In this document: piece after piece, positions 42,453 to 51,547 of the stretch | Layout of the letters: each line of letters starts with the position of its first letter | Position numbering within the stretch: position 1 is the stretch's first letter | From: Anaerotruncus massiliensis (ex Togo et al. 2026) | GTDB taxonomy: Bacteria > Bacillota > Clostridia > Oscillospirales > Ruminococcaceae | DNA: 64,000 nt | Direction: 5' to 3' | Assembly (NCBI RefSeq): GCF_900199635.1 | Contig: NZ_LT962687.1 | Coordinates: 2,170,541 to 2,234,540, forward strand | The notes under the pieces: generated by a model | Database searches by the model: none | What the model saw: the letters and a program-made list of their open reading frames with translations, nothing else | Told to the model about the DNA's origin: nothing | Program-made: the position numbers and the translations under genes

Positions 42453-43457
42453 TCAGGCGGCCGCCGCGGCGTAGTTTTTCCTTCGGTTGGAAAGGATATC
42501 GGCCAGCGCCGCTATGATCACGATGAACCCCTTGACGAGGCTGAGCACATACCAGTCCATACCCAGCAGGTTCATCACATTGCTGAGCATCGTGATGAAG
42601 ATGACGCCGTAGAGGGTGTGCTTCGCGCCGCCCGAGCCGCCGAAGATGCTCGTGCCGCCGATGATGATGCTGGACATGATGTCGATGAACATCTTGTCGC
42701 CCAGGCTGGAGATGCCCGCCTGGTTGCGTGCGGTCAGCACCACGCTGGCCGCGCCCGCGTAGATCCCGCTGAGCAGGAAGAGCAAAAACACGACCCGCTT
42801 GACGTTGATGCCCGAGATGTGGCAGGATTTCGGGTTGGTCCCCACCAGCAGCACATGCCGGCCGAAGATCGTCCGGGTCATGAGCCAGTGGGAGACGAGG
42901 AAGACCGCCGCCGCGATGACGATCGGCAGGAAGAACGCCTTCTCGCCGCCGATGCGGTAAAAGGCGGAGGGCAGCCCCATGATGGACGCCTTGTCGGTGA
43001 CCTTGCTGGTGAAGTAGATCGCCATCCCGCTGAAGAAGAGCTGCGTCGAAAGGGTGACGATAAAGGAAGGCATCTTCAGCTTCACGACGGAGAACCCGTT
43101 GATCGCGCCCACCGCCGCGCCGATGGCGACCATCACGACGATCGCCAGCAGGATGGAAAGTCCCGTCCCCTTGAGGGGGGAGAGCGCCATGATGTACGCC
43201 CCCACCACGCTCGAGAGCGCGAGCACCGACGTGGAGGAGAAGTCGAGGCCGCCGTTGAGCACCGTGAAAGTCACGCCCAGCGAGATGATCAGGAGATCGC
43301 AGGTCTGCAGCAGCAGGTTCTTGAGGTTGTACAGGGTTGCGAAGTTGGGGACAAAGGCCGCCGACAGCACAGCCATGGCGATGATGACCAGCAGGATGGG
43401 GGACCCCAGCAGCCGGCCTGCCACGCGCTTTTTGTCAAACGTCTCTTTTAAGCTCAT
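42453..43457 (-). CDS. Ribose-type sugar ABC transporter permease (second)
   Basis: 334 residues, RbsC-like: ILVVIIAMAVLSAAFVPNF..., LLIISLGVTFTVLNGGLDFSS, INGFSVVKLKMPSFIVTLSTQLF and IIIGGTSIFGGSG. ATG 43457 has AGGAG 8 bases upstream. It lies between the binding-protein gene and the ATPase gene and likely forms a heterodimer with the permease at 39906. Confidence 0.93.
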   Translation of the reverse strand: MSLKETFDKKRVAGRLLGSPILLVIIAMAVLSAAFVPNFATLYNLKNLLLQTCDLLIISLGVTFTVLNGGLDFSSTSVLALSSVVGAYIMALSPLKGTGLSILLAIVVMVAIGAAVGAINGFSVVKLKMPSFIVTLSTQLFFSGMAIYFTSKVTDKASIMGLPSAFYRIGGEKAFFLPIVIAAAVFLVSHWLMTRTIFGRHVLLVGTNPKSCHISGINVKRVVFLLFLLSGIYAGAASVVLTARNQAGISSLGDKMFIDIMSSIIIGGTSIFGGSGGAKHTLYGVIFITMLSNVMNLLGMDWYVLSLVKGFIVIIAALADILSNRRKNYAAAAA

Positions 43458-43582
43458 AACCATTCTCCTAACCTCTGGCGGATATTCGTCCGTCCGGCGC
43501 CGCGCCGCGCGGGAGCGGCGCCGGACGGATTGCAAAAACATTTACCGGTCTGCGCCGGGGGACTCCCCCGGCCGGGAGGCGC

Positions 43583-44656
43583 TTACTTGGAGGAGTAGGC
43601 CACGTAGCCCCAGATGTCGCCCTTCACGTCGGACCAGTTGTCCAGCGTGGCCACGATGCCGGGGTCGAGGGCGTTGAGCTCGGCCGGCTTCTCGCCGTTC
43701 GCGAGCTTGATCGCCCAGTTCATGCTCTCCGCGCCCATGAACCGCGTGTCGTTGACCGCGCCGCAGTCGACATAGCCCTCTTCCATCATCTTCGCGAAGG
43801 TGGAGTCGCCGTCGAAGGTGACGATGCGCACATGGTTGGGATCGGAAGCCGGCACCCATTTGCCGAGGGGCTCAAGCACGCTCTGGATGGTGGTGAGCAT
43901 CGCGTCGGACGGGGTGATGATCAGGTTGATGTCCGGGTCCTTCTCAAAGGCGTTCTGGAGTCCCGCGTACGCCTGGTCGACCTTCCAGTCGGTGGGGATC
44001 TCCGCGACGATCTCGAAGCAGTCGGGATATTTCTCCAGGGCCTCCTTGTGGCCCTGCTGGCGCTCGAGCGCATTCTGGTCGCCGAGGCTGCCGACGAGCA
44101 GAACCGCCTTGTACTTCTTGCCCTCCTCCTGGGCCTTCTGGGCGACCCACTCGACCGACCCGGAGGCCAGGGAGATGTTGTCCACGAGGACCTGCAGGCT
44201 CGGCAGCGCCTCGTCGCCCATCACCGCGCGGCTGACCATGATGATCGGCACGCCCGCCTCGTTGCACTTCTTGACGGCCGCCACGATGGCGCCGCCGTCG
44301 CGCGCGCCGCAGAGGATCGCGTCGCAGCCCTGCGCGATCAGGTCCTCGATCTGCTGGTTCTGCTTGTTCGCGTCGCCCTCGCAGAGGCGCTGCACCACTT
44401 CGGCGCCCGCCGCCGCGGCGGCCTCGTTCATGTTGTCGATTGTGGAGACCCAGAAGTCCGAGTCGATCGTGTCGAGGGATACGCCGATCTTCAGGGCCTT
44501 CGCGGGCTCCTCGGCGGGGGCCGCGCTCGCGGCAGGGGCCGCCGCGTCTCCGGTGGAGGCGGCGGGGGCGGGGGCCGGGCTCCCTCCGCAGGCCGCGAGG
44601 CCCGCCATCAGGGCCAGCGCCAACATGACTGCCAACAGCTTTTTCATCTTTTTCAT
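43583..44656 (-). CDS. Sugar-binding lipoprotein of a ribose-type ABC transporter
   Basis: 357 residues. Signal peptide with lipobox MAGLAACGG, then a low-complexity Ala/Pro linker, then a periplasmic-binding-protein fold (IGVSLDTIDSDFWVSTIDNMNEAA, QIEDLIAQGCDAILCGARDGG, GVPIIMVSRAVM, NLIITPSDAMLTTIQSV). It captures the substrate for the importer at 39906-43457. The ligand cannot be read from sequence. First gene of the left sugar operon; ATG 44656 follows GGAGCG. Confidence 0.92.
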   Translation of the reverse strand: MKKMKKLLAVMLALALMAGLAACGGSPAPAPAASTGDAAAPAASAAPAEEPAKALKIGVSLDTIDSDFWVSTIDNMNEAAAAAGAEVVQRLCEGDANKQNQQIEDLIAQGCDAILCGARDGGAIVAAVKKCNEAGVPIIMVSRAVMGDEALPSLQVLVDNISLASGSVEWVAQKAQEEGKKYKAVLLVGSLGDQNALERQQGHKEALEKYPDCFEIVAEIPTDWKVDQAYAGLQNAFEKDPDINLIITPSDAMLTTIQSVLEPLGKWVPASDPNHVRIVTFDGDSTFAKMMEEGYVDCGAVNDTRFMGAESMNWAIKLANGEKPAELNALDPGIVATLDNWSDVKGDIWGYVAYSSK

Positions 44657-44786
44657 CCTTTTACGCTCCTTTTACATACTTATTTCATATGCCCGCCGCG
44701 GTTCGCGGTGGGCATCCTGAACCATCATAAGATCGGACCGTTGGATTCGTAACCATTTTTGTAAATATGCTTTACTTATGTTTCTA

Positions 44787-44815
44787 GTTTTAGCATACTC
44801 CCAACGGACAGTCAA
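44787..44815 (-). promoter_or_regulatory. Promoter of the left sugar operon
   Basis: On the minus strand: TTGACT (44810-44815), 17-base spacer, TAAAAC (44787-44792). Confidence 0.65.
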
Positions 44816-44866
44816 CATATTTTCAGGATTTATGGATAGAATTACAATTCTTTTTGCCGTTTCCCG

Positions 44867-44895
44867 TTGACAATCCACAAACTTTTGTATACTAT
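44867..44895 (+). promoter_or_regulatory. Promoter of the divergent SIS gene
   Basis: TTGACA (44867-44872) with TACTAT at 44890-44895 (17-base spacer); a TATACT overlaps at 44888-44893. Confidence 0.55.
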
Positions 44896-44934
44896 ATATA
44901 TAAAAGTAGTTTAACATAAAGGAGCGGAGCCATC

Positions 44935-45582
44935 TTGAAAGACAGCACCAGGCAGATCCTCGACACCCTCTTCGCCCGCTATCCCCTCTCCTGCTGCGAG
45001 CGGGAGGTCCTCGGCGCCTTCACGCTGCTGCACGGCTGCTTCACGTCGGGCGGCAAGCTGCTCGTCTGCGGCAACGGCGGCAGCGCGGCCGACAGCGAGC
45101 ATATCGTCGGCGAGCTTATGAAGGGGTTCCTCCTTCCCCGCGCCCTGACCGCGGCGCAGAGCCGGCGGTTCGAGGAGGCGCTCGGGAGCGAAAGCGCCTA
45201 CCTCGTGGGGCACCTCCAGCAGGGCCTGCCCGCGATCTCCCTGGTCAGCCAGAGCGGGCTGGTCACCGCCTACGGCAACGACGTCGCGCCCGACATGGCC
45301 TTCGCCCAGCAGGTCTTCTCCTACGCGCGCCCCGGCGACCTGCTGCTTGGCATCACGACCTCGGGGGCGTCGGTCAACGTGCTCCACGCCCTGCGCACGG
45401 CGAAGGCCGTCGGCATCCCCTCCATCCTGCTGATGGGCGGCCGCAACCGGCAGAACGCCGCGCTGGCCGACGTCGCCGTCTGCGTGGACGAATCCGAGAC
45501 CTTCAAGGTGCAGGAGCTGCACCTTCCCATCTACCACGCGCTCTGCGCCGCCGTCGAGGAGGAGCTCTTCGGCGACTCCTGA
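44935..45582 (+). CDS. SIS-domain phosphosugar isomerase, GmhA-like (second copy)
   Basis: 215 residues. The phosphate loop reads VCGNGGSAADSEHIVGELMKGF, followed by ISLVSQSGLVTAYGNDVAPDMAFAQQVFSYARPGDLLLGITTSGAS and the C-terminal QELHLPIYHALC, where Glu/His residues serve catalysis in GmhA enzymes. TTG 44935 follows AAAGGAG. It is the only rightward gene in the island and diverges from the left sugar operon, so both may share a regulator. It is more similar to true GmhA than the copy at 33320. Substrate unknown. Confidence 0.88.
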   Translation: MKDSTRQILDTLFARYPLSCCEREVLGAFTLLHGCFTSGGKLLVCGNGGSAADSEHIVGELMKGFLLPRALTAAQSRRFEEALGSESAYLVGHLQQGLPAISLVSQSGLVTAYGNDVAPDMAFAQQVFSYARPGDLLLGITTSGASVNVLHALRTAKAVGIPSILLMGGRNRQNAALADVAVCVDESETFKVQELHLPIYHALCAAVEEELFGDS

Positions 45583-45593
45583 GCGGACCGGGC

Positions 45594-45644
45594 AAAAAGG
45601 AGGGCCCGCGGGGACGGTCTGTCCCCGCGGGCCCTCCTTTTTTT
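45594..45644. terminator. Bidirectional terminator between the SIS gene and the right sugar operon
   Basis: AAAAAGGAGGGCCCGCGGGG paired with its complement around a short loop, then seven T. Very strong; separates two converging units. Confidence 0.94.
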
Positions 45645-45656
45645 GGGGGCGTCGCG

Positions 45657-46763
45657 TTATTTTGCGTCCTCGCCCATGATCTCTTCAAAGTTTTCCGCCG
45701 TCACCATGACTGCGCTGAACGGATAGACGCCGTAGGCCTTATCCGTCTTGTACTCCTCAAAGATGGGCGTGCCGTTGGCGATCTTCTCGTAGAGCGCCTT
45801 CACCGACTCCTGTCCGGGCACCGACGCCTGGATGTAGGCGGAGGCGATGAAGCAGGAGTAGTCCTTGCGGAACTCGTCCTTCGCGTGGTAGCCGCCCAGG
45901 CCGATCACGACGGCGTCCTTGTCGAGGCCCGCCTGCTCGAGCGCGCGGGTCGCGCCCTGCGCGCCCTCGTCGTTGGCCGCGGTCACAAACCAGCGCTTGA
46001 TCTGGGGGTTGGCGGTGATGGTGGCCGCGGCCGCGTTGTAGCCCTCGTCGGACGAGCCGCCGCCATAGTCGATGCGGATGATGTTCCCCTCGGGGAACTC
46101 GGGGAACGCCGCCTTGAAGGCGTCGTACTGCCCGTCGGAGCGCGGCACACAGCTTGTGACCTTCTCCATCGCGAGGATCATCATGCCGGTGGTCTCCGGC
46201 TCGGTCATCAGCTCGTTTTTGCCGATGTAGTCGGCCAGCCATTCACCCATCGTCTTGCCAGAGAGGTAGGAGTCGAGCTCGATGGCGGGCGCGAGGTAGT
46301 TGCCCGCGTCGTCGATGAGCGGGACGTCGACCGCCACGACGGGGATGCCCGCCTCGGCGCACTTGTCCACGGTCATCTTGCTCAGCTGCTGGTCGCAGAT
46401 GTTGACGATAAGCCCTTGGATGTCCTGCGAGAGGACGTTGTCCAGCACGTTGACGTAGACGGAGGGGTCCTCCTTCGAATCGCCCACGATGAGCGGCTCC
46501 ATGCCGAGCTCCTCGGCCGTGGCGGTCGCGGCGGCCGCCTCCTGGATGAACCAGGACTGGGTCATGTCGCGGTAGATTGCGGCGATCTTGATTTTCTCCC
46601 CGGAAGCGGGCGTCTCGGCGGGCGCGGGGGTTTCCCCGGCCGGGTCAGCCGCGCTGGCGGGCGGGGCCTCGGGAGCGGCCGGTTCGGGCTGCGCGGACGA
46701 GCATGCCGGCAGGGCGAGCACCATCAGGAGGGTCAAGAGCAGTGTGGTGAGCTTTCTTTTCAT
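45657..46763 (-). CDS. AraF-like sugar-binding lipoprotein
   Basis: 368 residues. Lipobox LALPACSS, Ala/Pro linker, then a type I binding protein. IPVVAVDVPLIDDAGNYLAP, NPQIKRWFVTAANDEGAQGATRALEQAGLDKDAVVIGLGGY and the C-terminal VMVTAENFEEIM run parallel to the L-arabinose-binding protein of E. coli. A pentose or similar sugar is therefore a reasonable guess for the ligand, not proven. It is the last gene of the right sugar operon, after its permease and ATPase. Confidence 0.9.
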   Translation of the reverse strand: MKRKLTTLLLTLLMVLALPACSSAQPEPAAPEAPPASAADPAGETPAPAETPASGEKIKIAAIYRDMTQSWFIQEAAAATATAEELGMEPLIVGDSKEDPSVYVNVLDNVLSQDIQGLIVNICDQQLSKMTVDKCAEAGIPVVAVDVPLIDDAGNYLAPAIELDSYLSGKTMGEWLADYIGKNELMTEPETTGMMILAMEKVTSCVPRSDGQYDAFKAAFPEFPEGNIIRIDYGGGSSDEGYNAAAATITANPQIKRWFVTAANDEGAQGATRALEQAGLDKDAVVIGLGGYHAKDEFRKDYSCFIASAYIQASVPGQESVKALYEKIANGTPIFEEYKTDKAYGVYPFSAVMVTAENFEEIMGEDAK

Positions 46764-46836
46764 TACGTTCTCCTTTCCACATCGGGTTTTAAAATACGAA
46801 TCTGATCGTCATCCCTCGCGGGAACATCGGATGGGG

Positions 46837-47802
46837 CTACCCCTCCCTTCGCTGCTTTCTATAGAAGTCGAAGGTCAGTGCAAACATCATCAGCAGGCCG
46901 CGCGCAACGTCCTGCCAGAAGGTGGAGACGTTGAGCAGCAGCAGGCCGTTGTTGAACCCCTGGAGAATCAGCACCCCCAAAAAGGTCCCGCTGAGCGAGC
47001 CGGTCCCGCCGGTCATCGCGATGCCGCCCAGCACCGAGGCGGTGATCGCGTCGAAGTCGACGTCGCTCGCCGCGCCCGGCTGCCCGGTGTTCATGCGGGA
47101 GGCCAGGATGATCCCCCCCAGCGACGCGAGGCAGGAGGAGAGGATGAACAGCCCGCGCTTGACCGCGTCGGCGTTGATGCCCGCCAGCCGGGCGGCGGCC
47201 GGGTTCCCGCCCACCGCGTAGACGTTGCGGCCGAAGCGGGTCTTGGAAAGCGCGACGCCCCAGACGAGGAACATCACCACGAGGATGATCACCGGCAGCG
47301 GGATCCCCAATATGCGGGTGATGCCGATTTTGATATAGGTGTTGTGGCTGATGAAGACGGGCTTGCCCGCGCAGATGATGTAGGCCAGCCCGCGCGCGAT
47401 CGACATGACCGCGAGGGTCGCGATGAACGGCTGGATCTTCAGCGCGTTCACCTGGAAGGCGCTGACCGCGCCGAAGAGCGCGCCCACCGCCACCGTGATC
47501 AGGATGATCAGCAGGATCGGCATCCCCCGCTGGGCGAGCAGCGCGGAAAAGACGCCCGCGAACGCCGCGATCGCGCCGGGGGAAAGGTCGATCTGGCCCG
47601 CTATGATGAGGTAGGATTCGCCGATGGCGATCAGCCCGCTCAGCGACGCGGCGGTCAGGATGTTCAGCAGGTTTTTCCCGGTGAGAAAACCGGGCTTCAG
47701 AATGGTAAAGACGACGCACATCAGGATGAGGACGACGAACAGCCCCAGCAGATTGGAGGACAGCGCCCGCCTGCTCATCTCCCGCAGTTTCGACTCTTTC
47801 AA
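46837..47802 (-). CDS. Ribose/arabinose-type ABC transporter permease
   Basis: 321 residues with about nine membrane segments: LTAASLSGLIAIGESYLIIAGQIDLSPGAIAAFAG, VNALKIQPFIATLAVMSIARGLAYII and ITASVLGGIAMTGGTGSLSG. Overlaps the ATPase gene by 4 bases. It is the only permease gene of this operon, so a homodimer is expected. Confidence 0.93.
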   Translation of the reverse strand: MKESKLREMSRRALSSNLLGLFVVLILMCVVFTILKPGFLTGKNLLNILTAASLSGLIAIGESYLIIAGQIDLSPGAIAAFAGVFSALLAQRGMPILLIILITVAVGALFGAVSAFQVNALKIQPFIATLAVMSIARGLAYIICAGKPVFISHNTYIKIGITRILGIPLPVIILVVMFLVWGVALSKTRFGRNVYAVGGNPAAARLAGINADAVKRGLFILSSCLASLGGIILASRMNTGQPGAASDVDFDAITASVLGGIAMTGGTGSLSGTFLGVLILQGFNNGLLLLNVSTFWQDVARGLLMMFALTFDFYRKQRREG

Positions 47803-49301
47803 GTGGTTCCCTCCCTGTTATCCAGCATTGCGTACCGCAGCACCTGCTCCTCGGTGGCGGTGCGCCCGTCGAGCTCCCCGGCCACCCGCTGGTTGCGCAT
47901 CACGACGATGCGGTCGCTCAGGCCGATGATCTCGGGCAGCTCGGAGGAGACGAGGATCACCGCCACCCCCTGCGCCGCGACGTCGCAGATCATCCGGTAA
48001 ATCTCCGCCTTCGCCCCCACGTCGATGCCCTTGGTCGGCTCGTCGAGGATGAGGATCTCCGGCTTGGCGGAGAGCCAGCGGGCGAGCAGCGCCTTCTGCT
48101 GGTTGCCGCCGCTGAGCTGGTAGATCGGCTTTTCAATCGAGGAGGTCTTGATCCGGAACTCCTCCACATAGTCCCTCGCAAAGGCGTTTTCCCGCCGGCT
48201 GCTGATGAACGGCCCCCTGCACAGCCCGCGGAGCACCACGACGCTGATGTTGTCCCTCACCGGCCGCAGCGGGAGGATCCCCTGCTGCTTGCGGTCCTCG
48301 GGGCAGTAGGCGATCTTCTGGTCGATCGCGTCGCGCGTGCGGCGGATGCGGCAGGGCTTCCCCCGCAGCTCGATCTCGCCCGCCTCGGCCGGGACCGCCC
48401 CGAAGAGCGCGAGCATCACCTCGGTGCGCCCCGCGCCCACAAGCCCGAAGAACCCGAGGATCTCCCCCCGCCGCAGCGAGAAGCCGACGTCGGCAAAGCC
48501 CCTGCCGGTGAGCCCCCGCACCCGGAGGATCTCCTCCCCCGACGGTTCGGCGCGCACGAGCCCGCTGAACATGCCGCCCACCGGACGGCCGACCATTTCG
48601 CTCACCAGGCGGTTTTCGTCGGTGTCGGCGGCCCGGTGCTCCGCGATGAACTCCCCGTCCTTGAGCACGACGATCTTGCTTGCGAGCCGGAAGATCTCGT
48701 TCATGCGGTGGGAGACGTAGATGACGATGAGCCCCTTTTCCCGCAGCCGGTCAATCAGCGTGAAGAGCACCTGCGCCTCCTTGTCCGAAAGGCAGGCGGT
48801 CGGCTCGTCAAAGGCGAGCACCTTGGGCCGCCGGGAGTAGGCCTTCATGATCTCCACCATCTGCTGCATCGCCACCGAAAGGTCCCGGACCTTGTCCCCC
48901 GGGCGCAGCGGCAGCCCGAATTCCGCGATCAGCTCCCGCGCCATCCGGTTGAGGGCGGGAAAGTCGACCCGCCCGCCCCTGATGGGCAGGTTGCCGACAA
49001 AGATGTTCTCCGCCACGCTCAGGTCGGGGAACATCTGGCGTTCCTGGTAGATCAGCCCGATGCCGGCGGCGATCGCCTCCTGCGGGCTGGAAAAATGCCG
49101 CTCCTGCCCGTCGAGCAGGTAGCTTCCGGACGTCTGCTGGTAGTCGCCGTTGAGGATTTTCAGCAGGGTGGACTTTCCGGCGCCGTTCTCCCCCACGAGC
49201 GCGAGCACCTCGCCCCCCTCCACGGAAAAACTCACCCGGTCGAGCACCCGGACGCCCGCGAAGGATTTGCAGATTTCCCGGAATTCCAGTGTATGCTTCA
49301 T
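47799..49301 (-). CDS. Ribose/arabinose-type ABC transporter ATP-binding protein
   Basis: 500 residues with two nucleotide-binding domains: LALVGENGAGKSTLLK, LAFDEPTACLS, the second FGLVGAGRTEVMLA, QLSGGNQQKALLARW and ILILDEPTKGID. ATG 49301 has AAGGAG 8 bases upstream; a longer frame reading back over the next gene is spurious. It couples ATP hydrolysis to import by the AraF-like system. Confidence 0.93.
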   Translation of the reverse strand: MKHTLEFREICKSFAGVRVLDRVSFSVEGGEVLALVGENGAGKSTLLKILNGDYQQTSGSYLLDGQERHFSSPQEAIAAGIGLIYQERQMFPDLSVAENIFVGNLPIRGGRVDFPALNRMARELIAEFGLPLRPGDKVRDLSVAMQQMVEIMKAYSRRPKVLAFDEPTACLSDKEAQVLFTLIDRLREKGLIVIYVSHRMNEIFRLASKIVVLKDGEFIAEHRAADTDENRLVSEMVGRPVGGMFSGLVRAEPSGEEILRVRGLTGRGFADVGFSLRRGEILGFFGLVGAGRTEVMLALFGAVPAEAGEIELRGKPCRIRRTRDAIDQKIAYCPEDRKQQGILPLRPVRDNISVVVLRGLCRGPFISSRRENAFARDYVEEFRIKTSSIEKPIYQLSGGNQQKALLARWLSAKPEILILDEPTKGIDVGAKAEIYRMICDVAAQGVAVILVSSELPEIIGLSDRIVVMRNQRVAGELDGRTATEEQVLRYAMLDNREGTT

Positions 49302-49303
49302 GG

Positions 49304-50461
49304 TCATTTCTCCTTTGGCATCTCCGCGAAGGCGCGGACCGTCTCCTCCGGCGCGGCCAGCAGGTTCCACGAGGCCACCGCGCCCGCCGCGCCGCCGCGC
49401 GCCGCGCGCCTCACGCTGTCCCCGACCTGGCCGGCCGTGACGGGCGGCCTCCCGGGGACCGTGTGCAGCTCCATCCCCGCGAGCACCTCGCAGGCGCAGA
49501 GCGCCCGCGCCGCCGCGAGCTCGGCGGAATAGCACGCCCCGCCGCCCTCTTCGGGCCGCGCCCCCGCCGCTTCGCAGAGCGCGCGGAAGTAGGCCTCCTC
49601 CCGTCCTTCGGGCGCGAACGCGCGGGCGATCCCCCGCAGCTCGTAGAAGATCCCGGCGGGCGTGTCGGTATAGCGGTAGAGCATCGGCTTCACAAAGTCC
49701 GCCTTCTTGGAGAGTGCCCCGTAGTCCTGCCCCACAAAGGGCGCGAGCAGCGGCGAAAAGAGGTCGAGTCCGACCGCGAGCCCACGCTCGTGGAACCAGT
49801 CGGCCAGCCGCCCCGCGAGGGCGGTGATCAGTCCGGCGCGGCAGTCGAGATAGGCCGCGAACGCCGGGTCGGCAAAGCGGTAGCGCCCCTCCCGGCGGCT
49901 TTCGATCCCGAGCGGCTTTTCCTCCGCCCGTAGGCGGTCGCGGCACGCACGCAGCATCTCCTCCGTCAGCCCCGCCGCCCCGTAAGCCTCCCGGCAGGCG
50001 GGGCAGAGGCAGGAAAAGAGCGCCTGCGGCCCCGCCGAGGGGGCAGGAAAGCGGATGCGGTCGAGGAACACCCCGTCGAACTCCGCCCAAGCGAACCGTT
50101 CCTCATAGATTTCCAGCAGGAACCGCCCGGTGTCCCGCCGGGTGGGACAGCAGAAATCGAACGTCTCGTCGCCGTCGAAGCGCGCGCCGCTGAGCGGCTT
50201 TCCGCCGAACCCCTCGACGCCCCGAAAGGGGCGCAGCTCCCCGAACTCCGAGAGGACCGGGAGCCAGAGATAGAGCTTCAGCCCCCGCTCCCGTGTGAAA
50301 CGGCGCAGCCACCGATAGGGCTCCGGCCGGACGGTCCAGCCGGCGATCACGCCGGCAAACGACTCCGCGCGTTCCATCGGGTCCAGCGCCGCGCGCATGG
50401 CCTCCTCCGAAACCGCCCGTCCCCCGGGCCCGCCCAGATAGAGCTGTACATACTTTCTCAT
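49304..50461 (-). CDS. Unrecognised protein, probable TIM-barrel glycoside-hydrolase-like enzyme
   Basis: 385 residues without signal peptide or membrane segments. It shows the pattern of a barrel: RERGLKLYLWLPV, AEFDGVFLDRIRFP (a strand-end Asp-Arg), CLCPACREAYG (possible metal site), LAVGLDLFSPLL and KADFVKPMLYRY. Such FDGVxLDxIR and FxKPMxY features occur in uncharacterised GH-like families, but I cannot name one. The cytoplasmic location suggests it acts on an imported glycoside or modified sugar. ATG 50461 has GAGGA upstream. Its stop overlaps the region of the ABC ATPase start, so they are coupled. Confidence 0.7.
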   Translation of the reverse strand: MRKYVQLYLGGPGGRAVSEEAMRAALDPMERAESFAGVIAGWTVRPEPYRWLRRFTRERGLKLYLWLPVLSEFGELRPFRGVEGFGGKPLSGARFDGDETFDFCCPTRRDTGRFLLEIYEERFAWAEFDGVFLDRIRFPAPSAGPQALFSCLCPACREAYGAAGLTEEMLRACRDRLRAEEKPLGIESRREGRYRFADPAFAAYLDCRAGLITALAGRLADWFHERGLAVGLDLFSPLLAPFVGQDYGALSKKADFVKPMLYRYTDTPAGIFYELRGIARAFAPEGREEAYFRALCEAAGARPEEGGGACYSAELAAARALCACEVLAGMELHTVPGRPPVTAGQVGDSVRRAARGGAAGAVASWNLLAAPEETVRAFAEMPKEK

Positions 50462-50503
50462 CGGCTTCCTCTCTTCCACAAGCGCCGCGCCGTTTCACAC
50501 GGC

Positions 50504-51547
50504 CTAGTCCAGCGAAATATAGGGATCCAGCCCGTCGGGCATGTCGGGGTTGTGGCCCCGTTCCACCGCCTTATAGAAGGCGATCATCTGGCAGAGCGCG
50601 ATGAATGGCAGGCCCCACGCGGCGTAGTCCGCGATCCCCCGCACGGGGAAATAGAAGTCCGCGCCCCAGATGTTCTCCTCCTGCGCGCCCAGCGCGGCCA
50701 CGGCGGCGCCGCGTTTGCGGATATCCGCCACCATCTGCTTCTGGTAGCTCTCCTCCCACGGTCCCATCGCGGCGATGACGAGCTTTTTGCCGTCCGCCAC
50801 GACGATCGGGCCGTGCCGGTAGTCGAGCAGGCGGAAGTATTCCCCCCGCAGCATACAGACCTCGGTGAAGGCGAGCGCGCCCTCCTTGGCGATCCCGCAG
50901 AGTTCGCCGTCCGCCAGGACCGTGACGTTGTCCCAGCCGACGGAGGCGATCCGCTGGCAGTCGCCGCTGTGGCCGGAAATCCACGCCCCCTGGCCCTCGA
51001 CCGCCCGCCCAAGGCTCTCCCGGAGGCTTTCGTCGCCGCTGTACACCGTGAAGAGCTCCAGCAGGGCCGCGTAGAGGTTGGTGACGGTGCGCGTCTGGCA
51101 GACGCTCTCGTCGAACGCCCAGGGCAGCTCGAGCAGCAGGTCGGTCCGCCCGCGCAGGCTGCTGTCTGCCTTCATGGTGATCCCCAGCGTCCGGAAGCGC
51201 GCCCGCTGCTTCATCCGCTCCAGCGCGAGCAGCACCTCGCTCGTCTCCCCCGAGCGGGAGAGCGGGAGCACAAGCGCCCCCTCAAAGAGCCCGGCGTACC
51301 GGCCGGGGGCGAGCATCACCTCGCCGCCCGCGAGCGCGACCGCCTGCGTCCCGCCCCGCACGGAGAAGAGGTGCGCCGCCCCGGCGGCGAGCATGTAGCT
51401 CGAGCCGCAGCCCAGAAAGACGAGCTTTTCCGGCCGGTCCTCCCGGAGCGCCGCGCGGATGCCGCCGGCATATTCCTGCAAATACCGCGCCGTCCGCCCG
51501 AGGGCGCGGTCCTGCGAAAAGATTTCCTGTTCGATTGTAAACATCAT
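50504..51547 (-). CDS. Double-SIS domain sugar isomerase/deaminase-like protein
   Basis: 347 residues, two SIS domains: VFLGCGSSYMLAAGAAHLF, PLSRSGETSEVLLALE, then VLADGELCGIAKEGALAFTEVCMLRGEYFRLLDYRHGPIVV. It resembles the isomerase half of GlmS or AgaS-type aminosugar enzymes; EVCMLRGEYFRLLDYRHGP is the catalytic-helix region in these families. It probably isomerises or deaminates a phosphorylated aminosugar or ketose. Its ATG overlaps the stop of the BadF-type kinase gene. Confidence 0.86.
   Translation of the reverse strand: MMFTIEQEIFSQDRALGRTARYLQEYAGGIRAALREDRPEKLVFLGCGSSYMLAAGAAHLFSVRGGTQAVALAGGEVMLAPGRYAGLFEGALVLPLSRSGETSEVLLALERMKQRARFRTLGITMKADSSLRGRTDLLLELPWAFDESVCQTRTVTNLYAALLELFTVYSGDESLRESLGRAVEGQGAWISGHSGDCQRIASVGWDNVTVLADGELCGIAKEGALAFTEVCMLRGEYFRLLDYRHGPIVVADGKKLVIAAMGPWEESYQKQMVADIRKRGAAVAALGAQEENIWGADFYFPVRGIADYAAWGLPFIALCQMIAFYKAVERGHNPDMPDGLDPYISLD

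Noticed and set aside
49302..50090. N-terminal extension of the ABC ATPase frame by about 260 codons
   Set aside because: It overlaps the gene at 49304-50461 in another frame. A ribosome site and the normal ABC N-terminus place the start at 49301.
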